From an uncultured Flavobacteriaceae bacterium (GTDB taxonomy: Bacteria > Bacteroidota > Bacteroidia > Flavobacteriales > Flavobacteriaceae), in NCBI GenBank assembly GCA_943789305.1, contig CALSTP010000001.1:1-64000 (forward strand): a DNA stretch of 64,000 nucleotides, given 5' to 3'. The notes below the pieces were generated by a model. That model was not told where the DNA came from. It ran no database searches and saw only the letters and a program-made list of their open reading frames with translations. The translations under genes and the position numbers were made by a program. Position 1 is the first letter of the stretch, and every line of letters starts with the position of its first letter. Below, one piece after another: positions 44,855 through 54,332 of the stretch.

Positions 44855-45424
44855 ATGGATAAATCTCAAATAAGAAAGCAATATAAAAGCTTTCGTGAAG
44901 GGCTCTCAAAAATACAGATTCAAAATAGAAGTATTTCAATTGCAAATCGTTGTCTCGAACTTCCTATTTGGGACAAGCAAATTATGCATATATTTTTATC
45001 TATAGAAAATCAAAAAGAAATAGACACTTCTTTTTTACTTACTCTTCTGCAAGGAAAAGATAAAGAAATTGTTATTCCTAAAATGACTGATTCTGTTCAT
45101 TTACAGCATTTTTTATTGACAGATCAGACTCTTTTCAAAAAAAATTCTTTGGGAATTCCCGAACCTGTTTCGGGTATAGAAATCAAACCTACTCTGATTG
45201 ACGTTGTTTTTGTTCCTCTTTTGGGATTTGATTTTAATGGTAATAGAGTAGGTTACGGAAAAGGATATTATGATCGTTTCTTGTTGAATTGTAAAGAAGA
45301 TTGTATAAAAATTGGATTGTCTTTTTTTGAAGAAGAACAATTTGCTTTTGAAGTTGAAGACACAGATATCCCCATGGATTTTTGTGTTAATCATAAGCGG
45401 ATTTACCGATATACTATGACTTAA
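44855..45424 (+). CDS. 5-formyltetrahydrofolate cyclo-ligase
   Basis: A 189-residue ATP-dependent enzyme that converts 5-formyl-THF to 5,10-methenyl-THF. The start at ATG 44855 (DKSQIRKQYKSFREGL) matches family N-termini; an in-frame start 42 codons upstream would overlap uvrC. The C-terminal signature VFVPLLGFDFNGNRVGYGKGYYDRFL is diagnostic (the last motif binds nucleotide). The stop overlaps the convergent lspA by 4 bp. Confidence 0.93.
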   Translation: MDKSQIRKQYKSFREGLSKIQIQNRSISIANRCLELPIWDKQIMHIFLSIENQKEIDTSFLLTLLQGKDKEIVIPKMTDSVHLQHFLLTDQTLFKKNSLGIPEPVSGIEIKPTLIDVVFVPLLGFDFNGNRVGYGKGYYDRFLLNCKEDCIKIGLSFFEEEQFAFEVEDTDIPMDFCVNHKRIYRYTMT

Positions 45425-46071
45425 TCAAAGATTCGTTTGTTGAAAAACAGAAGAATTCCGACACCGCAACTAATAGAAAAGTCAGCAACGTTAAAAACAT
45501 ATTCAAAAAAGGTATATGTTTTTCCGCCAATAAAAGGAATCCACTGCGGCCAAATCCATGTTGCAATTGGAAATTGAAGCATATCTACTACATGACCATA
45601 AAACAAGGGGGCATATCCCTCTTTGGGCATAAATTCAGCTATTTGCCCGTAACTGTTAGAAAACCAAATCCCGTAAAAAACAGAATCAATAATATTTCCA
45701 ATGGCTCCTGCAAGAATCAAACACAAAGCTAGTCTTAGTAATTGAGTGCTTTTGGTTTGAAGAACTTTCCACAACCATCTCCCCAGAAAAGTTATTGCTA
45801 CTAAACGAAATAGGGTTAGAATAAGTTTGCCAACTTCTTCACTTATAAAGGGAAGAATATCACTGATTTTTGTACCCCAAGCCATTCCTTTGTTTTCGAT
45901 CATTAGGAGTTTAAAAAATCCCCAATCCAATATTGCAGGTTCTCCGTACATAGAAAGCGGATAGTTTAGTTTGATGTATATTTTAGATGCTTGATCGAGA
46001 AATAAAACAAAAAAGATTATAAGTAGGGCTTTTTTATAATTGACCTCACTAAAACGTTTAAATAATTTCAT
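45421..46071 (-). CDS. lspA: Lipoprotein signal peptidase
   Basis: A 216-residue membrane aspartic protease that cuts signal peptides of lipoproteins. The catalytic Asp region GHVVDMLQFP and the NVADFSISCG segment carry the two active-site aspartates, and MIENKGMAWG and GNIIDSVFYG are family motifs. About 50 residues longer than typical LspA because of an extended loop before the last helix (WIWPQWIPFIGGKTYTFF), seen in Bacteroidetes members. It may be cotranscribed with the DksA-like gene and ileS upstream. Confidence 0.93.
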   Translation of the reverse strand: MKLFKRFSEVNYKKALLIIFFVLFLDQASKIYIKLNYPLSMYGEPAILDWGFFKLLMIENKGMAWGTKISDILPFISEEVGKLILTLFRLVAITFLGRWLWKVLQTKSTQLLRLALCLILAGAIGNIIDSVFYGIWFSNSYGQIAEFMPKEGYAPLFYGHVVDMLQFPIATWIWPQWIPFIGGKTYTFFEYVFNVADFSISCGVGILLFFNKRIFD

Positions 46072-46091
46072 AACGAATAAAAATAAGTAAT

Positions 46092-46652
46092 TTAATTGGG
46101 GTGAACTACGATATTTCCTCTAGCTGTAGTTGCTAAAAGAGTTTTTGGAAGCTCGTTAAGAGTTAGCCCATAAAAATGTAAATCTGCAGTTAAGGATTTG
46201 ATGACTCCTTTGGGGTTTTTAATTTCGAATGTTGCCTTACCGTGTTCTACAATGAAATTAATTTTTCCAAAAACCCCAAAGCAATCTAATTGTGTTTCTT
46301 TAGAAGTTAAAGAAAGGTTTAAATTTTCTGGAATTTTTATTACTAACATGTTTGCAACAACTTTATGAACACTTAGTTTATCATCGGGTTTCGTGTAACT
46401 TGGGGATTGATATTCTTCAATATAAAAATGTCCCCCATCAATTTTTTCTCTGAGTAAATATAAGTTTTGATACTCACCTTCTTTTTGATAGTTTACTTCA
46501 ATTGTAGGGTTTTTATGTGTTGAAATCCTGATTGAACTGGCCCAAAAACAATTGATTTCTACATCTTTTAAGCCAGTAGCATCCCAACTTTTAGTTTGTT
46601 GAATTTGTCCGAGACAAACACAAGAAAAAAAAAGAGAAGATAAGCGAAGCAT
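46092..46652 (-). CDS. Secreted beta-rich hypothetical protein
   Basis: A 186-residue protein with a short hydrophobic leader (RLSSLFFSCVCLG) that is probably a signal peptide. The mature part has repeated beta-strand segments (VEINCFWASSIRISTHKN, LSLTSKETQLDCFGVFG, NFIVEHGKATFEIKN) recalling DUF4097-type adhesin-like beta helices, but the match is uncertain. It lies in the minus-strand group ileS, DksA-like, this gene, lspA with gaps of 2, 3 and 20 bp, so it is very likely cotranscribed with essential genes. Confidence 0.6.
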   Translation of the reverse strand: MLRLSSLFFSCVCLGQIQQTKSWDATGLKDVEINCFWASSIRISTHKNPTIEVNYQKEGEYQNLYLLREKIDGGHFYIEEYQSPSYTKPDDKLSVHKVVANMLVIKIPENLNLSLTSKETQLDCFGVFGKINFIVEHGKATFEIKNPKGVIKSLTADLHFYGLTLNELPKTLLATTARGNIVVHPN

Positions 46653-46655
46653 GTT

Positions 46656-47039
46656 TTATTTCTGCATGTTTTTCGCCTCAATACTTAGAGTAGCATGCGG
46701 AACCAAAACCAATCGTTCTTTTCGAATTAATTTACCAGTAACCCGGCATACTCCATAAGTTTTATTTTCTATTCGGATTAAAGCATTTCTTAAATCTCGA
46801 ATGAATTTTTCTTGACGAATAGCCAATTGAGTATTGGCCTCTTTGGACATGGTTTCAGACCCCTCTTCAAAAGCTTTAAAAGTTGGAGAAGTATCGTCGG
46901 TACCATTGTCTCCATCATTCATGTAAGTGCTTTTAAGAAGACTTAAATCTTCGTTTGCTTTTTCTATTTTTTCATCGATTAGCTTTTTGAATTCTGCTAA
47001 TTCTTTATCTGAATATCTGGTTTTTATTTCAGCCGACAT
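46656..47039 (-). CDS. DksA/TraR-like protein with degenerate zinc finger
   Basis: A 127-residue protein with an N-terminal coiled coil (about 8-85) bearing an acidic tip (NDGDNGTDDTSPT) and a C-terminal globular segment. The four-cysteine zinc finger of DksA is reduced to a single Cys (YGVCRVTGKLIRKERL), and the second pair is absent (PHATLSIEAK). DksA binds RNA polymerase through the secondary channel with ppGpp. Loss of the zinc site is known in several Bacteroidetes members and is not expected to abolish the fold. It follows ileS by 2 bp and may be coregulated with it. Confidence 0.85.
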   Translation of the reverse strand: MSAEIKTRYSDKELAEFKKLIDEKIEKANEDLSLLKSTYMNDGDNGTDDTSPTFKAFEEGSETMSKEANTQLAIRQEKFIRDLRNALIRIENKTYGVCRVTGKLIRKERLVLVPHATLSIEAKNMQK

Positions 47040-47041
47040 AT

Positions 47042-50000
47042 CTAATGTTCTTTAATTAATATATAGGTTTGTACGTCATCAAACTCAACTAAAACACCTT
47101 CTTTAACCTCATTTTGTAGGTGAATTTTTTCTGTGAGGGTTTCTGTTTTTATGTACTCTAAATTGTTGTTTAAAGCATTGTTTAGTGATTTGTGAGGTGT
47201 CAAATATAAAATAATTTTATCAGTAACCTCTAAACCAACATCTTTTCTCAAATTTTGAATGCGATTTATAAGTTCTCGAGCAATTCCTTCTTCAATTAAT
47301 TTTGAGTTTAATTGTATGTCAAGGGCCACGGTAATTTCATTGCTGTTTGCAACCAACCAGCCTTCAATATCTTTTGATAGAATCTCTACATCTGCATCAG
47401 TAAGAGTAATTTTTTCACCCTCAATATCTACTTCAACTGTATCATGAGCTTCAAGATTTTTGAGTTGTTTCTCATCTAAATTTTGAATTGCATTTACCAC
47501 AAAACGCATGTTTTTTCCAAATCGTGGACCAAGAGTTTTGAAATTTGGTTTTACTTCTTTAACTAGAATTTCACTAGCATCGTCTAATAACTCCAGTTGT
47601 TTCACATTTATTTCAGATAGAATCAAACTTTCTACCGCTTTTATGGCTTCTTTTTCAGCTTGATTTCGAACAGGGATCATGATTTTTTGAAGAGGCTGGC
47701 GCACCTTAATTTGTTCTTTTTTACGAAGAGATAGTGCTAATGAAGCAATTGTTCTGGCTTTGTTCATTCGTTCTTCCAAAACCAGATTTCTGAAACTTTC
47801 ATCGGCTGATGGAAATGTTGCTAGATGGACAGAATGTTCTTTTTCAAAATTGGTTGCTTTGCAAAGATCCAAATACAAACGATCTGCGTAAAATGGTGCA
47901 ACAGGAGCCATCAATTTACTGATGGTTATAAGAGATTCAAACAAGGTTTGATATGCAGAGATTTTATCTTCTTGATATTCTCCTTTCCAGAATCTTCTTC
48001 TTGAGAGGCGAACGTACCAATTACTCAAAATTTCCTGAACAAATTCTGAAATAGCACGCGTAGCTTTTGTGGGTTCATAATCGTTGTAAGAATCATCTAC
48101 TTTAGAAATGAGTTTATTGAGTTCTGATAAGATCCATTGATCCATTTCTGAACGCTTTAATAATGGAATTGCTTTTTCTTTGTATCTAAAACCATCAATA
48201 TTAGCGTACAAACTGAAAAAAGCATAGGTGTTTTGTAAAGTTCCAAAGAATTTTCTCGAAACTTCAGCAATTCCCTCAAGGTCAAATTTTAAGTTGTCCC
48301 AAGGATTTGCATTTGAAATCATGTACCAACGCGTTGCATCTGGGCCATAAGTTTCTAGTGTTTTAAAAGGGTCAACTGCATTACCTAAACGCTTAGACAT
48401 TTTCTGACCGTTTTTATCCAAAACCAATCCATTGGAAACTACATTTTTGTATGCTACAGAATCAAAAACAAGAGTTCCAATTGCATGTAAAGTGTAGAAC
48501 CACCCTCTGGTTTGATCAACTCCTTCGGCAATATAGTCTGCAGGGAAGGCTTTATTTTGATCAATTTTTTCTTTATTTTCGAAGGGGTAGTGCCACTGGG
48601 CATAAGGCATTGAACCTGAATCAAACCATACGTCGATAAGATCAGCCTCTCGTGACATTGCCTTACCTGAAGTACTAAATAGGGTTATTTTATCTACGGT
48701 ATTTTTGTGTAAATCGATAAGATCATAATTGCCATCGGACATGTTACCTAGCTCAAATCCTGAAAATGGATTTTCTTTCATTAAACCAGCTTTTATCGCT
48801 TTTTCTATTTCTTGAATGAGTTCTTCCATAGAACCGATTAAAATCGTTTCTTGTCCATCTTCGGTTCTCCAAATGGGTAGTGGAATACCCCAAAAACGTG
48901 AACGAGACAGATTCCAGTCATTAGCATTTGCAAGCCAATTTCCAAAACGACCTTCACCCGTAGATTTGGGTTTCCAATTGATTTGCTGATTTAAAGCTAC
49001 CATCTGGTCTCTTTTTGAGGAAACTTTGACAAACCATGAATTTAATGGATAATATAAAATAGGTTTGTCTGTTCTCCAGCAATTGGGATAGGAGTGTACA
49101 TATTTTTCAACTTTGAAGGCTCTATTTTCTTCTTTTAGGCGAATGGCAATTTCAACGTCTACAGATCGTTCAGGAGCAGTCCCTTCTGGGTAATATTCAT
49201 TTTTGACATATTTACCGCCGAGTTCTCCCAATACAGAGTGGAATTTTCCTTGAAGGGTAACAAGAGGTTCTTCATTTCCATATTCATCTTGAACCAATAG
49301 AGGAGGAATCGGAGGCGATGCCTCTTTGGCTACCTGTGCATCATCAGCACCAAAAGTAGGAGCAGTATGCACAATCCCTGTACCATCTTCTGTTGTTACA
49401 AAGTTACCTGAGATCACTCGAAATGCGTTTTCTGCATTTTCGAGAGGAAGAGGAGCATCTTTCCAAAGTTGTTTGTATCGTATTCCAACTAAATCTTTTC
49501 CTAAAATTTTATTGGTTATGAGGTAAGGAATTTTTTTATCCCCAACAGCATAGGTTTTTAGGTCTTCCGTAGTTTCTGCTAAATTATATTTACCGGAGAA
49601 TTGTTTAGTTATCAAAGCTTCAGCTAAAAGCACACGAATGGGTAGATGAGTATATTGATTGTAGGTTTTTATAACCACATATTTTATTTTTTCTCCAACA
49701 GTTAAAGCTGTATTGGAAGGAAGAGTCCATGGAGTAGTGGTCCAGGCTAAAATATACAGGTCCTCTTCAGCTTGTAAATCGGGCGGAAGAGTTTTTTTGA
49801 TTGTTTCAAATTGTGCTGTAATTGATGTATCAGTTACGTCTTGGTAGGTTCCGGGTTGGTTGAGTTCGTGTGAACTTAAACCTGTTCCAGCCATAGGAGA
49901 GTATGGCTGAATGGTGTAGCCTTTGTACAAAAGATTTTTATCATAAATTTGTTTGAGGAGCCACCAAACGGATTCAATATATTTTGATTTATAAGTAACG

Positions 50001-50443
50001 TATGGATTTTCCATATCAACCCAATAGCCCATTTCTTTGGTGAGTCGATTCCATACATCTGTATAGCGCATTACCGCATTTTTACAAGCTTCATTATATT
50101 CTTCAATACTGATACTTTTTCCAATAGCGTCTTTGGTAATACCCAATTCTTTTTCTACTCCAAGCTCAACAGGAAGACCATGGGTATCCCACCCAGCTTT
50201 TCGTTTTACCTGAAAACCTTTTTGAGTTTTATAACGACAAAAAATATCTTTTATGGCTCTAGCCATTACGTGATGTATTCCGGGCATTCCATTGGCAGAA
50301 GGGGGTCCCTCAAAAAAAACGTATGGGGCTTGACCCTCGCGTGAAGATATACTTTTTTCGAAAATTGCTTCTTCCTCCCAATATGATAAAATCTCTTGAG
50401 ATATCTCAGAAAGCTTAAATTGTTTATGTTCTTTAAAACCCAT
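47042..50443 (-). CDS. ileS: Isoleucyl-tRNA synthetase
   Basis: A class I aminoacyl-tRNA synthetase of 1133 residues with an in-frame start at the ATG ending at 50443 (GFKEHKQFKLSEISQ); a longer start in the ORF would add 11 residues. The HIGH-like motif is PSANGMPGIHH near residue 45 and the KMSKS motif is GQKMSKRLGN. The large editing insertion lies between them. Its length and motifs fit the eukaryote-like ileS2 class that is common in Bacteroidetes and often less sensitive to mupirocin; this is inferred from class. It is the first gene of a group with the DksA-like gene and lspA. Confidence 0.95.
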   Translation of the reverse strand: MGFKEHKQFKLSEISQEILSYWEEEAIFEKSISSREGQAPYVFFEGPPSANGMPGIHHVMARAIKDIFCRYKTQKGFQVKRKAGWDTHGLPVELGVEKELGITKDAIGKSISIEEYNEACKNAVMRYTDVWNRLTKEMGYWVDMENPYVTYKSKYIESVWWLLKQIYDKNLLYKGYTIQPYSPMAGTGLSSHELNQPGTYQDVTDTSITAQFETIKKTLPPDLQAEEDLYILAWTTTPWTLPSNTALTVGEKIKYVVIKTYNQYTHLPIRVLLAEALITKQFSGKYNLAETTEDLKTYAVGDKKIPYLITNKILGKDLVGIRYKQLWKDAPLPLENAENAFRVISGNFVTTEDGTGIVHTAPTFGADDAQVAKEASPPIPPLLVQDEYGNEEPLVTLQGKFHSVLGELGGKYVKNEYYPEGTAPERSVDVEIAIRLKEENRAFKVEKYVHSYPNCWRTDKPILYYPLNSWFVKVSSKRDQMVALNQQINWKPKSTGEGRFGNWLANANDWNLSRSRFWGIPLPIWRTEDGQETILIGSMEELIQEIEKAIKAGLMKENPFSGFELGNMSDGNYDLIDLHKNTVDKITLFSTSGKAMSREADLIDVWFDSGSMPYAQWHYPFENKEKIDQNKAFPADYIAEGVDQTRGWFYTLHAIGTLVFDSVAYKNVVSNGLVLDKNGQKMSKRLGNAVDPFKTLETYGPDATRWYMISNANPWDNLKFDLEGIAEVSRKFFGTLQNTYAFFSLYANIDGFRYKEKAIPLLKRSEMDQWILSELNKLISKVDDSYNDYEPTKATRAISEFVQEILSNWYVRLSRRRFWKGEYQEDKISAYQTLFESLITISKLMAPVAPFYADRLYLDLCKATNFEKEHSVHLATFPSADESFRNLVLEERMNKARTIASLALSLRKKEQIKVRQPLQKIMIPVRNQAEKEAIKAVESLILSEINVKQLELLDDASEILVKEVKPNFKTLGPRFGKNMRFVVNAIQNLDEKQLKNLEAHDTVEVDIEGEKITLTDADVEILSKDIEGWLVANSNEITVALDIQLNSKLIEEGIARELINRIQNLRKDVGLEVTDKIILYLTPHKSLNNALNNNLEYIKTETLTEKIHLQNEVKEGVLVEFDDVQTYILIKEH

Positions 50444-50463
50444 TCGGAGTATATATAAAGTTG

Positions 50464-50471
50464 CAAAATTA
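50464..50471 (-). promoter_or_regulatory. Exact -7 box for ileS
   Basis: On the minus strand TAATTTTG matches TAnnTTTG exactly, about 20 bp upstream of the ileS ATG. The spacing to a -33 TTG was not verified. Confidence 0.45.
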
Positions 50472-50522
50472 AGCAATTTTATATATTTAAACTTTAATTA
50501 ATCTGTAAGCTCAAAAAAAATT

Positions 50523-51116
50523 ATGAAATTTGATTTTAAGAAGTCTCTAACTCTCGAAAATGATCATGCGTTACTCCGTAGTTTAAACCAAAATGATTTT
50601 GAAAAACTACTCCCTTTTTCAGAAAATGAACCTAATCTGTGGGATTTTTCTTTGACACCAGCATCGGGTGTTAAAAACTTAAAAAATTACATTAAAAATG
50701 CCTTGGATTCCAGAGAAATAAAAGAAGCTTATCCTTTTTTGGTAATCGATAAAAAAAAGAAACTTGTTGCAGGCTGTACACGTTTTTATGGAATCAATTT
50801 AAAGCATGATGTTTTGAGTTTGGGGTATACTTGGTATGGGAAAGATTTTCAGCGAACAGGTCTAAACCGAAATTGCAAGTATTTGTTATTGACTTATGCT
50901 TTTGAAACTCTAAGGTGCGAACGAGTTGAATTTAGAGCAGATTCTCGGAATAAAAAAAGCATCGATGCAATGATAAATATTGGGTGTACAATAGAGGGTG
51001 TCCTCTGAAATAATTGTAAAGCTTCTTTCGGAAGAAGAGACAGTACAGTGTTGAGTATTTTAAGAGATGAATGGTTCAAAAAAGTAAAGAAACGGCTCGA
51101 AACGAAGATGTATTAG
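50523..51116 (+). pseudogene. GNAT acetyltransferase interrupted by an in-frame TGA
   Basis: The frame reads a complete GNAT-type N-acetyltransferase start (LENDHALLRSLNQNDFEK) through LGYTWYGKDFQRTGLNRN, the acetyl-CoA binding loop, to NIGCTIEGVL, then TGA at 51006-51008. The same frame continues without a gap: NNCKASFGRRDSTVLSIL, then RDEWFKKVKKRLETK to TAG at 51114. Relatives continue with Arg at the TGA position; a CGA-to-TGA change would explain it. The reading ends within 4 bases of the convergent TonB receptor stop, as expected if the full gene was the ancestral form. It is either a recent nonsense mutation, a sequencing error or leaky readthrough. Confidence 0.75.
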
Positions 51117-53608
51117 AGTTCAATTCCAACCCCCAAAATTAAACTTCTTCCTGGTGCTGAAATTCCTGACGCGAATTCTCGATAGTGAGAATCAAAAATA
51201 TTTTCGATCCCTGTTCTAACAAATATTTTATCACTCCAATCATAAGTCCCTGAAAGATTGAAAACCGACCAACTGAGGGATCCTAGATATTCTTTTTTTT
51301 CAGAAGTGATTTTAAAGGGGGTTTCTTCCAGACCATCTTCGCCCCCAAAACTATAGTCGTTTGGATTTTTCGAACTACTAAAACGATTCCTAATTTGTAT
51401 CGAAAGTTTTTGGTTTTTGTATTCAAACATCATTGATCCATAAAAAGGGAGTATAGATGGAAGAGGACCGAAGCCCTCTAAAGACTCGGCATGTGTATAG
51501 GTCATGTCAGAGGAAAAAGAAAAATGAGTATTAAAATTCCAACTCCCTTCAAATGAAGCACCATGAATGGAAGCATTTCCAATATTAGCATTAATTTGAG
51601 TTTTTACAATATCATCGTTAAAATTAAAAGGAATAATTTCTCCTGTTAATTGGTCTTTATAATTTGGAGAATACTCCCTCCCAATATAATTGTTAATGAA
51701 AGTACTGTACATTCTTAAAGCAAAATTTCCTTTTTTGTTAGGTGTTTTGAAAGAAACACCAAAATCAAGATTATTAGCATATTCGGCTAGAAGCGCTGGA
51801 TTTGGAATAATTAGAGTCCCTTTACTTTCTCTAGTTTTACCCAAATCATCAATATTTGGTGATCTAAATCCACTTGAGGCAAGAAAATTTAATTGCAAGT
51901 TTGGATTAGGCCTATTGGTAATGGAAAAGCTTCCTGTTAAAGCGTGATTTTTTACATTAATTCGAGATAAGTTGGAATCCGAAGCATTGAGTAACCAAGT
52001 TGGATAAATCCCATTGCCAGTGTCCCAATTTGCTTTCATTTGAGTATGAGTATATCGACCACCAAAAGTCAGTGTTGTTTTTGGGTTTACATCCCATTTG
52101 AGATTATTGTAAAGTGCTGCAGAATCATAATGTCCACCTGCACTGGGATATCGGGTTGGAATAAGCCTTGGATTAGATAGCCCAATAATAGTGTTGCCAT
52201 TTAGAATTAATTTTCTTGAAAAAGCATTGGAAACGACTTTGTTGTTTACCAATTCAAAACCATACGCAAAACTTGTTGAACCTGTTTTTTTTGTTTCAAA
52301 ATCACCATTAAAACTCCAGACCTGAACCCCCTCTTGCTGATATCTTCGATCCAGTTGATCAAATTTTCGGTCGATTCGTGATTCTTGAATGTTTTGATAT
52401 GCTAAGGTTAAATAGCCCTTATAAAACCCTCTTTTTTTTGGAAACAGTTTAAGTTGAGGAGAAATTAAAAAACGTTTTTGAGGACCATAATACCACTCTG
52501 AATATAAAAGTTTATCGTTTTTGAATTCATTTAGTTTGTCAAATCGAGGAATATTTGAAGATTTTGAGAACTGAATATTTAAACTTAAAAATTTTTCTTT
52601 GGGAAGCTTAACAATAAATTTTTGTAAAAGGTCTATTTGATCATAGCCCGAGTTCTTTTGAATATTAGGATTTTTATTAATCGATGGGTTTAATCGGTAA
52701 ATTTTTTCTGTGTTTTCTGAATAAAACGGAACCAATCCCCAAGTATCAAAACCATGAGTTCTATTTTTTCCCATTCGGATGTCACCAAATTTGGAAATAC
52801 TTATGCTGCTGTAGCTTCCCCAATTTTTAAAACTTATTTCAGTGTCAAAATGATTTATAAAAGAGGTGTTCCCAGAATTAAAATTACTAGAAAAACTGCT
52901 TCTAAAGGGATCATTACTATTAATTCTAGGAGTTTTGGTAAAGTAATGAACAACGCCTCCTAAGGCATCAGAACCATATCCAACAGAAGATGAACCATAA
53001 ACTACTTCTACGCGTTCAATAGCATTTGGGTCAATTGTTATTGCATTTTGTAGGTGCCCCGAACGGTAAATCGCATTATTCATTCGAATTCCATCAACAA
53101 CTAACAAGACTCTGTTCGCTTCGAAACCCCTTAAAACAGGACTTCCTCCACCACCTTGAGATTTTTGAAGACGCAGCCCCGGAGCTAATAAAAGAAGATC
53201 TGCGCCAGTCTGTGGCTGTTTTTTTTTGATTTCAACAGCATTAATTATCGACACTTTTTCGGCAATTTGATTTTTTTTTGAAGCTGTTCTAGCTACTGAA
53301 AGAATTACTTCTGAAAGTTCTTTAAGGTCTGTTTGGAGCGCAACAACATAGTTCATTCTTTCAAGCTCTTTTTTGTTATGACTTTGTGTTTCATAGCCCA
53401 TGTATTGAAATGAAATTTTTTCATAGTCACTGAATAAAGAAATTAAACATTTTCCGTTTTTATCGGTAGTAATATTTCGATCTTTTGATTGATTGTATAA
53501 GCTAACGCTTGCGATTGGCTTTGAAGTTAAAGCATCAATTACGGTTACCTCTTGCGCTTGAATAAGACCAACAAAAAGGATAAAAAAGAGGGCTATTTTG
53601 TTAGACAT
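51113..53608 (-). CDS. TonB-dependent outer-membrane receptor
   Basis: An 832-residue receptor with a signal peptide (NKIALFFILFVGLIQA), then a carboxypeptidase-D-like regulatory beta domain (about 22-100), a plug domain (TGADLLLLAPGLRLQKSQGG, then VLRGFEANRVLLVVDGIRMN), and a 22-strand barrel ending in an aromatic residue pattern (RSLILGVGIEL). ATG ending at 53608 is chosen over a much longer open frame because it gives the signal peptide; the start overlaps recO by 8 bp. The plug resembles those of heme or hemoglobin receptors, but the substrate cannot be told. Confidence 0.92.
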   Translation of the reverse strand: MSNKIALFFILFVGLIQAQEVTVIDALTSKPIASVSLYNQSKDRNITTDKNGKCLISLFSDYEKISFQYMGYETQSHNKKELERMNYVVALQTDLKELSEVILSVARTASKKNQIAEKVSIINAVEIKKKQPQTGADLLLLAPGLRLQKSQGGGGSPVLRGFEANRVLLVVDGIRMNNAIYRSGHLQNAITIDPNAIERVEVVYGSSSVGYGSDALGGVVHYFTKTPRINSNDPFRSSFSSNFNSGNTSFINHFDTEISFKNWGSYSSISISKFGDIRMGKNRTHGFDTWGLVPFYSENTEKIYRLNPSINKNPNIQKNSGYDQIDLLQKFIVKLPKEKFLSLNIQFSKSSNIPRFDKLNEFKNDKLLYSEWYYGPQKRFLISPQLKLFPKKRGFYKGYLTLAYQNIQESRIDRKFDQLDRRYQQEGVQVWSFNGDFETKKTGSTSFAYGFELVNNKVVSNAFSRKLILNGNTIIGLSNPRLIPTRYPSAGGHYDSAALYNNLKWDVNPKTTLTFGGRYTHTQMKANWDTGNGIYPTWLLNASDSNLSRINVKNHALTGSFSITNRPNPNLQLNFLASSGFRSPNIDDLGKTRESKGTLIIPNPALLAEYANNLDFGVSFKTPNKKGNFALRMYSTFINNYIGREYSPNYKDQLTGEIIPFNFNDDIVKTQINANIGNASIHGASFEGSWNFNTHFSFSSDMTYTHAESLEGFGPLPSILPFYGSMMFEYKNQKLSIQIRNRFSSSKNPNDYSFGGEDGLEETPFKITSEKKEYLGSLSWSVFNLSGTYDWSDKIFVRTGIENIFDSHYREFASGISAPGRSLILGVGIEL

Positions 53609-54326
53609 CGTCAAATATTTCATTGAGAATTTGCAATGATTTTGGTTTTGAAAAGCCGAGCAAATGTAATTCAAAATATCGTATGAGAGTCTCCAATAGT
53701 CCGCGTCTTTTCGTTCGATTAAGTTTAAAGGAAAGAAGACTACCAAAATTCATGCCTAATAATTCTCTGAACACTGGAATCTGATCACCCTCAATATATT
53801 GTTCTCGGGGTAAAAGAGCATCAAAACATCCAGTTTCTAGATTGAAATAGAGTGCATCTTGGGGTTCATCGTTTGGGAAAAACCCCAGATATTTAGTTAA
53901 GTTGATCAAAAATATTAAATGAAAATCACTGATTTTATTATTAGAATCTAGCCAATGGAACGCTGTTTCAAGAAAAACATACAGAGATGGATTGGCTTCC
54001 TCCTCAAGGATTGAATTGTTAAGAATTTCAGCTAGAAATTGTGCCATTGCATTTTTTTCAATGCGATTGGGAATTGTCTGATAGGGATGAATTACTTTAA
54101 CTTCTTTAAGAAACTGAAGCTTTCCATTATTTTTAAAATCAAAAAGTATTTCGAGTTGGGTTAAAACTTGGAATTGTGATTTTCGAATCATTCCTTTTTT
54201 TGCTGTTAAAATTCCTTTTAAAATAAAAGACTGTTTCCCCTGTGTTTGGGTATAGCAGTGAGCAATTAGACTGCTATCGCTATATTTTAGTGTATGCAAT
54301 ACAATAGCCTTTGTTTTAACTAACAT
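53601..54326 (-). CDS. recO: DNA repair protein RecO
   Basis: A 241-residue protein with the RecO N-terminal OB fold (LVKTKAIVLHTLKYSDSSLI, then IAHCYTQTQGKQSFILKGI) and a helical C-terminal domain. RecO works with RecR to load RecA on single-stranded DNA bound by SSB. The zinc-binding Cys motif of E. coli RecO is absent, as in many Bacteroidetes. It starts 6 bp after gdhA and overlaps the TonB receptor. Confidence 0.92.
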   Translation of the reverse strand: MLVKTKAIVLHTLKYSDSSLIAHCYTQTQGKQSFILKGILTAKKGMIRKSQFQVLTQLEILFDFKNNGKLQFLKEVKVIHPYQTIPNRIEKNAMAQFLAEILNNSILEEEANPSLYVFLETAFHWLDSNNKISDFHLIFLINLTKYLGFFPNDEPQDALYFNLETGCFDALLPREQYIEGDQIPVFRELLGMNFGSLLSFKLNRTKRRGLLETLIRYFELHLLGFSKPKSLQILNEIFDDV

Positions 54327-54332
54327 AATAAA

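Noticed and set aside
51006..51008. Selenocysteine at the TGA in the GNAT gene
   Set aside because: Relatives have Arg there, not Cys, and no stem-loop of the SECIS kind was recognised after it.
51113..53746. A longer TonB receptor starting at 53746
   Set aside because: The extra residues have no signal peptide and lie inside recO; the start at 53608 gives a clean signal peptide.
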